Shown here: in pieces, positions 11,823-24,707 of the stretch
How the letters are laid out: each line of letters begins with the position of its first letter
How positions within the stretch are numbered: the stretch's first letter is position 1
Assembly (NCBI RefSeq): GCF_000801105.2
Contig: NC_079514.1
Location: 49,542,515-49,606,514, forward strand
Origin: Raphanus sativus
Lineage: Eukaryota > Streptophyta > Magnoliopsida > Brassicales > Brassicaceae
DNA: 64,000 nucleotides
Reading direction: 5' to 3'
Notes under the pieces: generated by a model
Databases searched by the model: none
The model's input: the letters and a program-made list of their open reading frames with translations, nothing else
Told to the model about the DNA's origin: nothing
Program-made: the position numbers and the translations under genes

Positions 11823-13231
11823 TATACACACACACACATATATACATATATTGAAGTATTTATTGAAATATATATATATATATATACACATATATTGCAT
11901 AGTATATATTTTTAAGGTAACTCATATATTTAAATATTTATATAATTATTTAAAATACAATGATTTATACTTTTTATGCTGAAAATTAATTAATTATTTT
12001 TAAATCATCACATATATATTGTTTCTTATTATGGATTTAGTTTGTTCTCTTGAATTTCTTTCGAATATTCAACCAAAATATTTTAGGCATGAAAAAGCAT
12101 ATTTGAAAATTATTTTGTATTTAGTTAATTCAAAGAGTTAGATTTTATTTAGCATTTTTTTGTTTATTCATTTTATATAGTAAATTCATGTATATATAAG
12201 ATTTTAAGATAAGTTAATTTTTATACATGTATTATATAGTCTACTAATATTAAAACATTCTACCAACATATTATATCTTTAGCAAGTTTCATATTTATGA
12301 AAATAAAATATATTAAATTATCAATTTAAAATAATTTTATCATATTTAGTTCAATATAATGGTTTTATTTAAAATGATAGATATTCTTATAAAATGGATG
12401 GATAAAATAGGATAGAATTTTATTTTTTTCATTTTACAAAACATAACTGAATACATAATATATTCAATTTTAGACGATTAAGATCTTGTTATAATCTTTT
12501 CAACAGATTTGTTAAATTTAAATTAAAATATATCAAAAGATATTATGATTAGAGTAGTTAAAAAGGTTATATATTATTAACATTAAATTTACATTTAATA
12601 AATTTTCTAAAACATGTTCCAAATAAAAATATCACACATGAAAGAAGTCATGACTTCTCTTTTAATATAATAGATAAAAGATTTGATAAAAAAATATTTT
12701 AAAATATTTTAAAACAGTTTAAAAGTTTATATTTATTAGTTCATTGTTTTGAGATTTCAGTACCGATTCACTTGGTTATACTGAGAATTAGAGATGAACA
12801 AAATATCCATAACGACTGATTAAACTCATTGTCCCGTTTTATTTCAATCCGAATTTTTTTAGATATTCATAAGTTATGGATCATATCAAATACTAATATC
12901 AAGTACCCTATAAATGAATCGAATCTACTAGAATTTAAAAATTAATATCCAATATGATCCACTGTTTGTATACAAAATGCACAAAAAAATAAGATTAGTA
13001 CTCCAGACGATATATACTTATTTTTATTTATTTGAACCAAATATCTATAATCTATTTAAAATACATATTTTAACAAAATATCCAGATACCAAATATTTGT
13101 ATGGTAGCAAAACAAACAAAATAATAAGATTAGTACTCCAGACGAAACGAAGCATCATAAATAACTTCAAAACCTAAAATATCCGATTCGTGTGTACTCT
13201 TACTCCGAATCTGAATCTGTATGGATGATAC
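11561..13231. other. AT-rich intergenic DNA with (TA)n tracts
   Basis: Holds (TA)n at about 11786-11823, a (CA)n tract at 11826-11840 and another TA tract at 11870-11886. Otherwise homopolymer-rich. A 66-codon plus-strand frame at 12977-13177 includes an internal repeat (AATAAGATTAGTACTCCAGACGA twice, at about 12988 and 13122) and is not a believable gene. Confidence 0.5.
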
Positions 13232-13403
13232 AGTTCACAAGAATATGTAATCACCTCACTTACGTAAGCTTTAGAAGTACGTCAGAATCTCAGATTCCTT
13301 ATCGATATGCGTGAAGTAGTTCACACAAATATGTAATCACCTCACTTACGTAAGCTTTAGAAATACGTCAGAATCTCAGATTCCTTATCGGTATGCGTCA
13401 AAA
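13232..13403. repeat. Tandem duplication, 2 x 86 bp
   Basis: Units at 13232-13317 and 13318-13403 differ at only a few bases. Each contains 'cacctcacttacgtaagctt' with the ACGT palindrome TTACGTAA. Function unknown. Confidence 0.85.
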
Positions 13404-16400
13404 GATCCATCGATCACGAAACTCTCTTGCTCCATTTAAGTCAAACCCTCTAATTGGGTTTAGAAGCCAATACTCTCATAACTCACCCGTTTAAGCTCAG
13501 CTTAGACAATTTTATTCATTTTTTTACTGAGGTATAGATGTGTACATAAACTCTTTTAGGGTTCTGGTTCTTAATGATCAATAAATTTAACAAATTATTT
13601 AAAAAAAAGTCATAACTCATGCTGAAATATCTATGTTATCTTCCAATCTTCTTTTTATTAGTTCAACCGATAATTTTTTTTCCAATTTCTATTTTCTTTG
13701 TTGGTAAAAATAGATATGTTGGGGGTATTGATGCTTTTCCTGGAAAACATTATTAAGCTGACACATTGATATATTCAATATATATATAAGAAGAGGAGAT
13801 AAAACAAGATGAACAAACCCCACCAATGATGGAAGAAAAATAAATATCAATAATAAAACTAATTATTACATAATATGAAAATAACTAATATTTATTAAAA
13901 TTATTGTAGCTCTTATTATAAATATTTAGCTTATATTTTAATATGATATTTAATAATAGATTAAAATTTCATAATATATAAAACAAATTTAATATAACTT
14001 TATTTTTAATATAACTATTTATCATAAAATATTGCTATTTATTTAAAAATTTAAAATAATATTAGCATATAATTTAGTAATATAAAAGTGTTGAATTTAT
14101 AATTTTTCCACCATAATCTATTAAAACTCACTTTTCCATTTAACGAAAATTTTCTTTATATTTATATTAGCAAAAACACAAACCTGCGTTTTTTTCATTT
14201 CTTTTATCATTCCACAATTTTTTTGATTGATAAAATATTTGCGGAATTCGTGAAAACGTCATTCCGCCATTCCGCAAGGTTACCAATCAAATCCGATATC
14301 ATCTGACAAGAGTTTACAGTCAAATAAAGACAAAAGGCTAAATCTAACTCAGTTACTAGTGAGTTTATAGATAAAACGAATCTCTGTATATATACTTTTC
14401 CCATCTGAAAATATCCATTCATAGTGAAATATCAGGTTCAATACATAAGCTGGCTGGATATCATGAGATCCTCAGAAACAAAAGCCTAAAGGAAAGGTAG
14501 TAAAATCCACCCCAAATCAACTTACGAACAAGAAGCATGTAAGAATAAACATATATTAATTGGTAGCCATGCGGGATGGCGTAATCATGTTTTAAACACG
14601 ATTATGCATGTATTTTACCGATCATTTATGATAATGTTGCGGAGTGAAGAAAAAACGCCAAAACACAAGCTTGCGTTTTTGAGGAAACATACTCATAGCC
14701 ATTGATTAAAATAGTGATGGGTTTACACTAAACAAAAAAAAAAGGCTATGCCTTGGTCCTGGATTTAGTATCCTTAATGATCCAGATCAAAAGAATTTCG
14801 TAACAATAAACTCAAACCATCTTTTTTTAGAAATTATTATTTTCCACTGTTTGTAATCTTTAGATGTTATATCATTAAATCTAACAGATTGGTCATTAAC
14901 ATAAATGATCTGCTTAGTAGTTTTCATGTTTGATATGTAAACTTTTGGTCTCGCATATATATCTGTTAGACCCAAACTTTTAGTCGCTGATGCGGGCATA
15001 ATAATTTTCTAATTATTTATTAGTATATATTATTAATCAAAGATAATAATGATAATTTATCGTTTATGTTTTCAATTATTTTTTTTTACATTTAACAATA
15101 TGTTTTTTAAAATTGTTTTTGTACACTATACTCATTGTATAGAAATAAATCTTAAAAGATCAATAAATATTCTCTTTTCAATTATATAAAATCAAGAATT
15201 ATACTTGAGTAATATTTAATTATATATTTTATGTTTTTGACTTTTTATTAAAAGATATATTCAGATAACAACACAATATATATATATATATATATATATG
15301 TTATCTTTTTATTTTAAATATGTATTTTTATATTTTGGGTAATACTAATTTTAATCAATTATCTAATCAAATAAATTAGATTCGTTTTTAGCTTTTTTAT
15401 ATATTTTATTCATTAAGGGTATAAACGATATTTTAACGTGAATTTTAAGTTCTCTCAGCTGATGTCAAAATTTTCATAATGTTCAGCTAATAGATTCATC
15501 TCTCCTGTATAAAAAGTGAAAACCCTCCAATTGTTACTGTTTTTCTTTCATCCCAATGTATCATCAAACCAGATATCAATTCTTAATCTAAAACCATCTC
15601 TTCTCCCTACAGAAAAGAAATGACTATTGTAATGCCATGTAAGCTGGACTGCAGGATGCAAATCATTAATCCCTTGTAGATATCCTGTATTACTTTCAAT
15701 AGCATTATCCTTTTTCAAGTTCCATATTAAAATTGGCCGCTAGTAGATGCAACATCTTTTTTAGTAGGAAGATTATGGGTTCTTTCGTAAGTATTTTGCC
15801 GTTCGTAAGAACCAATCGTAGATTATGATTATGATTATGATTAAAACCGATAAATTTATACTTATTTTTTGCTGGAAAGCTCCACTTTCTCGATTTTAGG
15901 CGGAAAAATTGTGTTTTACCGGATTTTATAGTTTTACCAGAAAATTTTTAAATTTTACGGTTTTGTCTCCCGTAAATCTTTGAAATAGACAACAATGGAG
16001 TTAAAGACTTGCATTGGTTTTATACTGCTTTATATAGACTTGCATTGGTTTTACAGTTGAGTAAAGTAAATCTACAGTTCTAGTTTAAATTGTATCTGGT
16101 TTGATAACTAGCCACGCCACATGAGGTTTGGACAAAATTGAGCTGTTTGATATCAAAAGACTTCATTTGCTCTACCTCCGTTACTTCATCTGAAGTCTAG
16201 TTTAGTGGTATTCAGGGAGCCTCGTGGTGGAAGAAGTGCGCTCATATAAAATTGAATTGAAAGAAAGCAATGTATATAAGCCTGTTACAAAAAAAAAAAA
16301 GCAATGTATAGATTTATAACTACGTAGTAACTGTAGCTTTTGTGTGCACTAAACACATAGAACCTAATCTTGAGACCCTTGAACAGTTATTTCAGCATCT

Positions 16401-16519
16401 AATTATGAAAACAAAACTATTATTGGAGTCTGAACGAATTGTAGACACTAAAAAAATTGTCTTTTGGGATAACAATGGAGTTAAAGAGATTAGCAGCACT
16501 CCAAAATATCTGGTGAACA
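13404..16519. other. AT-rich intergenic DNA
   Basis: No gene recognised. Contains (TA)n at about 15276-15299. Two related quasi-palindromic segments containing 'aaacacaa..c.tgcgttttt' lie near 14174-14195 and 14660-14683. A segment at about 16370-16511 is a diverged copy of 17570-17735. The rest is low-complexity. Confidence 0.45.
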
Positions 16520-17166
16520 TAGGACTGGGCATTCGGGTATCCATTCGGATTTCGGTTCAGTCTATTCGGGTTTCGGGTTTTCGGGGTTAAAGATTTCAGC
16601 CCCATTCGGATATTTCTAAATTTCGGTTCGGGTTCGGTTCGGATCTTTGCGGGTTCGGTTCGGGTTTGGATAACCCATTTAAAATGTTTTTAAATTTTCA
16701 AAATCCATTATATACTTTAAATTTTCAAAATCTATAAGAGAGATAATATATTACATATAATTTGACATATAAATTGGTTTTCTTTGAATATTTGGATAAA
16801 TAATCAATAGATATTTAACTATTTTTGGTGTTTTCTGTATATTTTAGCTATTTAAACATTTACTTTTGACTATTTGCATATATTTTTCGAGTATTTTGGA
16901 AAACTTAAAGGTATCTTATATATTTTTAATATTTTTAATATACATTATATATAAAAATAATGTATATATTTAAGTATATAAATTTATTACGGATATATTT
17001 GGGTACCCACAATACTTCGGTTCGGATCGGGTTCGGTTTCGGTTCTTTAAATACCGCAATTTTGAACCCGTTCGGATATTTAATTAATTTCGGTTCGGGT
17101 TCGGTGCTACTTTTTCGGATCGGATTCGGTTCGGTTTTTCGGGTTCGGATTTTTTGCCCAGCCCTA
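16520..17166. mobile_element. Non-autonomous hAT element, 647 bp, GGTTCGG-rich
   Basis: Terminal inverted repeats TAGGACTGGGCA (left) and TAGGGCTGGGCA (right, reverse-complemented). Perfect 8-bp target duplication GGTGAACA at 16512-16519 and 17167-17174. An empty-site relative exists within this window: the paralogous segment at about 17725-17745 runs straight across the insertion point. Both ends are arrays of 'ttcggttcgg' words, and there is no coding frame. One of the best supported transposon calls here. Confidence 0.85.
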
Positions 17167-17304
17167 GGTGAACAGATCAAAACGGCATATCATCATCAAA
17201 AGTAATCTTAATGTGATGGGATTTTATAGACTGTTTTTTACTCTTTGGATGTGTATGCATGCTCCAATGAATTCGCTAGCAATAAAAATAACAAAAAAAA
17301 TTGT

Positions 17305-17375
17305 TGCACCAGCCGGGAATCGAACCCGGGTCTGTACCGTGGCAGGGTACTATTCTACCACTAGACCACTGGTGC
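17305..17375 (-). tRNA. tRNA-Gly (anticodon GCC)
   Basis: A 71-nt cloverleaf on the minus strand. The acceptor stem GCACCAG pairs with CTGGTGC. The anticodon stem is GTACC/GGTAC with loop CTGCCAC, giving anticodon GCC. The T arm is CCGGG-TTCGATT-CCCGG. The 3' side is followed by a run of T (minus strand, about 17291-17299), a pol III terminator. No intron. Looks functional. Confidence 0.95.
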
Positions 17376-17761
17376 TTGTTGAACGTTTTGTTTTTTTAGA
17401 GATACATAATACAGACTCCTTTCCATGAGATTCAACACTTGATTGGCTCAAGGCTCAAAGCACAAAGCAGACATGGATTTCAAACACATAATTTGCACCG
17501 AAAAGAAAGCAATTGTATTAGCTGAAGAAACAAACATGGAACACATGGAACACATAGAACCAGACATCTCTTGACGACCCTACACCGTTATTTCAGCATC
17601 TAGTCATGAAAAGAAAAAACTATAACCGGAGTCTCGAGTCTCTCGACTAATTGTAAAAACTAAAACAGTTTTCCCTTTGGGACAACCATGTATTAAAGAG
17701 ATTAGCAGCACTCCAAAAATATCTGCTGAAGAGATCAAAAAGGCGTTTCATCATCAAAAAG
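17376..17761. other. Intergenic segment duplicated at 16370-17210
   Basis: Contains words shared with the upstream segment, including 'aaagagattagcagcactcc' and 'tatttcagcatcta'. The upstream copy was later split by the hAT element at 16520-17166. No gene recognised. Confidence 0.5.
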
Positions 17762-18207
17762 TAATCTTCAAAGCCTCCTTCCTTCTTACTGTCAAAGTTC
17801 TCTGTTCCTGCAATATTTATTGTTCTACAAGATGAGAAGAAAGGATGATTCCATTAACAATGTATACCTTCTCCAAACTGTTTATTATATTAATGATTTA
17901 AGGTTGATTAAGAGGCTGATGTAACCAAAAGCAACCAGATCAAATCTATATTTCAAGGTGAATAAAGTACCCCAGTGTTTTGACTTGGAAACATAATCGA
18001 GTTTGTTGTACACACTCTTATAATGTTCATAGAATAATATGGGGTTTTCTAGTGCTATCACCACTGACCTCTGTGGTTGATAGATCTTGAACAATGACTT
18101 GCAGCTGATTTGGATTATCTGCAGAAGAAGAAGATGGAGCTGGAAATGTGAAATCAGATTCAGTTGAAACCAAAAACTTGGTACTTACTCTCGTCCACCG
18201 ATTGGGA
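17762..18207 (-). repeat. Segment duplicated at 24708-25165, possible gene fragment
   Basis: About 446 bp, close to 90% identical by eye to 24708-25165 on the far side of the Copia element. The minus strand holds short exon-like pieces, one around 18100-18175 with a serine-rich stretch and a GT-like donor near 18183-18186, but no continuous frame. I do not recognise the product. Two copies flanking a Copia insertion mean this is a local duplication, probably of a decayed gene. Confidence 0.5.
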
Positions 18208-19915
18208 ACACATGGAGACTCTTCTTGATTTGTTCAAATGCTGCGCCTATTTTTAGAATCCCATCATATTTTTTGGGACATCGAGAATTGTCAATTTCGA
18301 ATACGATATAAAGGCCATAGATATACTAGCCTCATTTGAGTTAAATCTCTTTACTGTATCCATGATCTTTTATATCGTTCTGAAACTCACAGTTCCAATG
18401 TCCCAAAGAATTATGATGGGAGCTTGATCGTAAGAAGCACAAGCCGAACGAGTGCCCATAATTATGCTATAAAAAAAAACAAAATCGTTTATGAAAAACG
18501 GATTTATAAGAAAAATCAACAAAACAAGGTTAAATCGTCTATGATAATTTTGACTATTCATTCTCAAGTAAATGGGAAAACAAAAACTTTGCGGACTTAC
18601 TAAAAGCAGATCCAAGTACATTAGTTATAATCAGTTGGCTAGACAAAAAAAAAATTTGCGATGTAAATCAACTAAAGTTGCGATGTAAATCAACTAAAGT
18701 GATCAAAATCAACTAAAGTGATCAAAAGTAAAAAAGTTGGAGAAGAGTTCGTGCTGGTGATGAATGAAGAATGAGGAGTCGCGTTCATTAATAGTAGTGG
18801 GGAGGAAGGAGCTCTTGGTGAGGAAAGGAGAGATAAACTTGAGCTCCCTGTAATCAATTTTCACTGTCCTTTTGAGGTGGGTAGGTTGAGAGGTAGTTAC
18901 AATAATTTTATGAGGTGAGCACGTTTATCATGCAGTCGGATACTAGAAAAGTCCTAAAAAATAACTAAAATCTCAACCACATGACTTATAAATATAACCG
19001 AATCATTTAACTGAACCAAACTTGCCGAACCGAACCGAAAAATTTTGTTTTTGGTTAGTTCGGTTCGGAAGTTTGAGTTGGTTGAACGGTAACAAAAAAA
19101 AGTGTTTCGGTTTTTGGTTCGTTTTTTTCTCTTTTAAAATTCAAACAGTACCAAAATATCCAAAATTGAGAATTGATCTAAACAAACAAATCAAAATCCA
19201 AATCAAAATAGCTGAACCGGCTAAAAATTAAACCGAACTAACCGAAATAACCAAAACTAATCAAAAAATTTCGAATTTTATTCAATTTAAATCAAAATTT
19301 TTGGTAATTTTTTTTTGAAATCAAACTACCCATGAACCGGACCGAACCAAATATTTTTACGGCTTAATTCGTTATTTATCCGAACCGAACTATCCGAACT
19401 ACAAATGCAAAAATTCAAACCAAATTTAGTTTTTGTATGCGCTTGTTCATGGCAAAAAATAATATACCACGTTCAATTAAACAAAAGTATCCAGAATATT
19501 TATTTTAGCTAGTGGAATCATCAATCATCCATAATTTTTGGATTTACCTGCTCTGCATTATTATATAAATACCCATATATCATAATTATACATTTGTTTA
19601 AGTATTCCTCTGTATTGATGTTTTGCACTTTGGAGTTATAATAAATTCAAAAGATGATCAAATATCTCACAACTATACATGCAAAACTATTTAAAAATCT
19701 GACGTTCAGATTTAAATTATACTCCATAAAAAGCAAATATCAAAATATTTAAGAATACTTTATTTAAAGTTGATTAATCAAAATATTTAAAGTTCACAAA
19801 CCATGAAGCATCTCAAAATCCCAAAAAGATACACAAACTAACCAACCAACGGCAGTAAAAAAATGTTTTCTGAAGGTCAGGTTAATCCTAAAACCAGTAA
19901 CCGACATGATACAAA
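18208..19915. other. Intergenic DNA with short tandem repeats and a GGTTCGG-type repeat
   Basis: 18654-18730 is a small tandem array built on 'aaatcaactaaagt'. 19010-19400 is rich in 'accgaacc/ggttcgg' words on both strands, like the ends of the hAT element at 16520, but clear termini were not found. Minus-strand fragments at 18370-18625 have possible splice sites (donor after 18602) but no recognised product. Confidence 0.45.
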
Positions 19916-20180
19916 TGTTGACTTAAGCTAGAAGATAACTACAAAATATCCTAATGAGGTTAGGATTAGAATAACTGAGAGTTATCTATAAGTTATGTTT
20001 TTACTAATGAGTTTAGGTTTTCATAAGTAGTATATAAGGAAGTGCCAATGTTGTGGCATTACTTATCCAATTTAAAAGAGCTTTAGTTTTGTGAAGAGTT
20101 TTTCTAAAGCAATAGGAAGTTTGAGTTTGAGATCTTGAGTTCTAGTTCGTTGAGTTACGATCATAAGGTTTATTTCAATA
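19916..20180 (+). repeat. Copia 1 5' LTR
   Basis: 265 bp, begins TGTTGACTT and ends TTTCAATA. Contains a TATA-like 'tatataagg' at about 20032-20040, the probable element promoter. Confidence 0.9.
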
Positions 20181-20240
20181 ATTGGTATCAGAGCATAATA
20201 TTAAAATCAACCCTAGTGAAAGAAGAAGAGACCAAACGTG

Positions 20241-21026
20241 ATGGGTGATCTAACGGTGGCTACTACCAAGGAGAAAGAGAATGGTTCTTCTGCAATTAAG
20301 TGCCCAATGCTTACCACCACCAACTATACGGTGTGGAGCATGCGCATGAAAGCAATGCTGAAAGTGCATAAGGCGTGGGAGTCCTTAGAACCAGAATAAG
20401 TTGCAGGAGATAAGAAACCAGAAGGTGGCGAAGGAGACAAAGGAGACTTAGCCAGAGCACTCTTGTTTCAATCAATTCCTGAATCACTAATTCTCCAAGT
20501 TGGTAATCTTACAACAGCTAAAGAGATATGGGAAGCGATAAAAGCAAGACACGTAGGTGCTGATCGGGTTCGTGAGGCAAGGTTGCAGACACTTATGGAA
20601 GATTTTGGTCGAATGAAGATGAAAGATACAGAAACCATAGATGAGTTCTCTGGTAAACTTGCAGAAATATCTTCAAAATCTTCGGCTTTAGGAGAGGTTA
20701 TTGAAGAATCAAAGCTAGTGAAGAAATTTCTTAGCAGTCTTCCTAGGAAGAAGTATATTCACATAATAGCTGCCCTTGAACAAGTCTTGAATCTAAACAC
20801 AACGACCTTTGAGGATATCGTTAGTAGGCTAAAAGCCTATGAGGAGAGGATTCGTGATGAAGAAGAAAAATATGATCAGGGAAAGCTTCTGTACGCTAAC
20901 TCTGATTCTCAGCAAGAAGGTTATGGAAGAGGAAGAGGACAGGGAGGTCGATATAATAACAGGGGAAGAGGACGTGGACGCAACAACGGACGCGGTGACT
21001 GGAAACAAGGAAACGACTGGAAATAA
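20241..21026 (+). pseudogene. Copia 1 gag (broken)
   Basis: Starts MGDLT, matching the MGDTK start of Copia 2. An in-frame TAA at 20397-20399 stops it after 52 codons. The same frame then runs on from 20463 to a TAA at 21024-21026, through the UBN2-type gag region and a Gly/Arg-rich tract. The zinc knuckle CFRC...H...C is in the +1 frame from 21052, so a frameshift lies in the Gly/Arg-rich part between about 20930 and 21040. Gag forms the virus-like particle and packages RNA. Confidence 0.85.
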
Positions 21027-24000
21027 GGGCAGAGATGCATCGCGAGTTGTCTGTTTTCGGTGTGACAAAGCTGGTCATTACGTCTATAACTGTCCGGATC
21101 GACTTCTTAAACTCACAGAGACACAAGAAAATATCGAGAATGATAGTACACATGAAGCTGAGGAGTTAATGATGCAAGAAGTGGTTTATTTAAATGAAGG
21201 AAAAGTGGTGCCTAGTAAGTTCGAAACTCAATCATGCGATGATAAAGTGTGGTATCTAGACAACGGGGCAAGTAATCACATGACAGGAAACCGCAGCTAC
21301 TTCACCAAACTCAATGAGGAAGTCACAGGTAAGGTGCGATTTGGCGATGACTCTAGGATTGACATAAAGGGAAAAGGATCCGTCTTGTTTATCACTAAAG
21401 ACGGCAAACGGAAGCTCTTGGCAGACGTATACTACATTCCGGGACTAAGAAGCAACATCATCAGTCTTGGTCAAGCCACAGAGTCGGGGTGTGACGTTAG
21501 AATGAGAGACGATTACTTGACTCTACTCAATCGAGAAGAAAACTTACTAGTTAAATCGATGAGGTCGAAAAATAGACTGTATAAAGTTGCCATGGAAGTA
21601 GAAGGCACAAAGTGTCTCCAACTTGAGAAGCTCGGAGACTCAACTCTTTGGCATGCAAGGCTCGGTCACGTCGGTGTGGATGCCATGAAAGAGATGATAC
21701 ACAAGGAGTTGATTACAGGTATACCTAAAATAGATGTCATAAAAGAAACATGCTCTTCTTGCCTCTTAGGAAAACAAACCAGAGCATCTTTTCCACAAGC
21801 AACTATGTATCGTGCCACACACACTTTGGAGCTGATTCACGGTGATCTCTGCGGTCCAATATCACCAACAACAGCCGGAGGAAGCAAATATATCTTTGTA
21901 CTGATCGATGATCACTTTAGGTACATGTGGGCGTTATTGATGAAGGAGAAGAGTGAAGCGTATGAGCGATTTAAGAGCTTCAAACGTCTTGTGGAGCAAG
22001 AAACTGGTGGTACTATCAAGACATTGCGAACAGAAAGAGGTGGAGAGTTCACCTCTCAAGAGTTTAAAGCTTTCTGCGACAGCCATGGAATCAAACGTCA
22101 TCTAACCGCACCGTACTCGCCACAACAGAATGGAGTCGTAGAGAGGCGAAATAGAATGTTATTGGAGATGACCAGAAGTATTATGAAGCACATGAATGTG
22201 CCAAACTACTTATGGGGAGAGGCTGTGAGGCATTCAACATACTTGATAAACAGAGTCGCGACACGAAGCTTGAAACATCAGTCCCCATACGAATGCTTCA
22301 AAGGCAAGAAACCTAATGTAGGACATCTAAGAGTCTTTGGTTGTGTATGTTTTGCAAAAAGAGACACTCCACATCTCAAGAAACTTGAAGACAGATCAAG
22401 AGAATTAGTGCATCTCGGAACCGAGCCAGGATCCAAGGCCTATCGGCTATTTGATCCTAACAATCAAAAAATAGTGGTCAGTAGAGATGTGAAATTCATT
22501 GAAGACAGAGCTTGGGCATGGAACGCAACCAGAAATAAGACAGAGGTAATAAACGATGAGACACTCGAGTTTCCTTTTCCTATCTATGGAAGAGTTACAG
22601 AAGAAGATATACGAAGAAATTTGAATGGTGAGTCCAACGAAGAAGATGAATCAGAGGAGAGAGAAACATAGGAGATAGAAACAGAGGATGCGGAAGAAGA
22701 AGATAATGAAACTGGAGTTGAGCCGAGAAGATCAACAAGAGTAAGCAATCGTCCTGGATATTTGGATGATTATATTTTAATGGCGGAAGTACTTGAGACT
22801 GAGAGGATTTTATTGCTCATAAATGATGAGCCGTGAGATTGGAATGAAGCTAAGGGAGAGAAAGTGTGGAGAGATGCTTGCGAAGAAGAGATCACTTCGA
22901 TAAAGAAGAATAAGACGTGGACTTTGGTTGACTTACCTTATGGATGTAAAGCTATCGGATTAAAGTGGGTCTTTAGGATCAAACGCAATGCTGACGGGAG
23001 CATAAAGAAGTTTAAAGCTCGGCTAGTGGCAAAAGGTTATGTGCAGCGTCATGGGATCGATTTTGACGAGGTCTTCGCACCAGTTGCAAGAATTGAAACC
23101 GTTCGTGTCATTATTACTCTTGCTGCGTCTAATGGCTGGGAAATCCATCATCTCGACGTGAAGACAGCGTTTCTTCACGGAGACTTGAATGAAGAGGTCT
23201 ATGTAACTCAACCGGAGGGGTTCAAGGTTAAAGGCAATGAAGATAAAGTGTATAGATTGCATAAAGCTCTCTATGGTTTAAGGCAAGCGCCTAGGGCGTG
23301 GAACGTCAAGCTAAAGTCTATCTTGAAGGAGTTGAACTTTGCTAAATGTTCCAAAGAACCGTCTCTGTTCAAGAAGCAAATAAGAGGGCATTGTCTCTTT
23401 GTAGCAGTTTACGTGGACGACCTCCTAGTCAGGTTCGAGTCTGGATGCTATATATGAGTTTAAGGATGAGATGGCGTCGAAGTTTGAGATGAGTGACCTC
23501 GGTCGTCTCACTTATTATCTTGGAATCGAGGTAACTCAAAACGAAGATGGAATAGTTCTCAAACAAGAGAGATATGCGGCCAAGATATTGGAAGATGCAG
23601 GGATGACTGAGTGCAATGCAGTGAGTATACCTATGGATCCAGGGCTAAAGCTGTCGAAAGCTGCAGAAGAAGATGATGTTAGCGAGAAGGATTTCAGACG
23701 AAACATAGGATGCCTTAGGTATCTGATTCATACTCGTCCTGACCTTGCTTACTGTGTAGGAGTTCTTATCCGGTATATGCATCAGCCGAAGACTTCTCAT
23801 GCTGCTGCTTTGAAACAAGTATTAAGGTACCTTCGCGGAAGCTGCTCTCTTGGACTCGTTTACAGACGTGAAGCGCAGAAAGGTTTGGTGGGTTTTAGTG
23901 ATAGCAGTTACAATGTAGACCCGGATGATGGCAGAAGCACGAGTGGTCACATTTTTTATCTCAACGAGTGTCCAGTGTCTTGGTGTTCAACCAAACAAGA

Positions 24001-24394
24001 GATCGTTGCACTCTCGTCTTGTGAGGCAGAATTTATGGCAGCGACAGAGGCGGCGAAACAAGCCATTTGGCTTCAGGAGCTCTTAGAGGAGATTGTGACT
24101 GATAACAAGAAGGTTGTAATAAAGATCGATAACAAATCAGCAATCGCGTTGACAAAGAATCCAGTATTTCATGGAAGAAGCAAGCATATTCACAAGAGGT
24201 TTCACTTCATTCGGGAATGTGTTGAAGATGGGCTCATTGACATTGAGCATGTGGCTGGAGTAGAACAGAAAGCAGATATACTCACCAAGGCACTAGGAAG
24301 AATCAGGTTCAAAGAGATGAGAGTTCTCATAGGAGTTCAAGATGTGAAGAAAGATGACTTCAAGCTTAAGGGGGAGATTGTTGACTTAAGCTAG
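21027..24394 (+). pseudogene. Copia 1 pol (protease, integrase, reverse transcriptase, RNase H), broken
   Basis: Order: zinc knuckle (21052), protease motif DNGAS (about 21260), integrase HHCC zone (WHARLGH...CSSC, about 21650-21765), integrase catalytic core (21838-22160), reverse transcriptase (22900-23430, with YVDD) and RNase H (about 23880-24230). Lesions: TAG at 22669-22671, TGA at 22834-22836 and a frameshift just after YVDD near 23430-23440. The second catalytic Asp of the integrase DDE triad reads Glu (RTERGGEF where Copia 2 has RSDRGGEF), which may itself abolish integration. The frame ends 16 bp inside the 3' LTR, so the polypurine tract is also coding. Confidence 0.88.
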
Positions 24395-24644
24395 AAGATA
24401 ACTACAAAATATCCTAATGAGGTTAGGATTAGAATAACTGAGAGTTATCTATAAGTTATGTTTTTACTAATGAGTTTAGGTTTTCATAAGTAGTATATAA
24501 GGAAGTGCCAATGTTGTGGCATTACTTATCCGATTTAAAAGAGCTTTAGTTTTTTTGAAGAGTTTTTCTAAAGCAATAAGAAGTTTGAGTTTGAGATCTT
24601 GAGTTCTAGTTCGTTGAGTTACGATCATAAGGTTTATTTCAATA
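24379..24644 (+). repeat. Copia 1 3' LTR
   Basis: 266 bp, nearly identical to 19916-20180. Carries the last codons and stop of pol. Confidence 0.9.
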
Positions 24645-24707
24645 ACAAAGCTATGTTACAGTGGAAGCAAAGCGTATGAAAACGTAAAAGCGAGATTTTC
24701 TGAAAAT

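Larger units (their letters stand above)
19916..24644 (+). mobile_element. Ty1/Copia LTR retrotransposon 1, full length (4,729 bp), non-functional
   Basis: LTRs at 19916-20180 and 24379-24644, bounded by a perfect 5-bp target duplication ACAAA (19911-19915 and 24645-24649). The primer-binding site TGGTATCAGAGC (initiator tRNA-Met) directly follows the 5' LTR, and the polypurine tract AAGGGGGAGA directly precedes the 3' LTR. Domain order is gag, protease, integrase, reverse transcriptase, RNase H, the Copia order. The LTRs differ by about three substitutions and one indel by eye (about 1%), so the insertion is recent, yet the coding region has at least three in-frame stops and two frameshifts. 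Confidence 0.93.
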
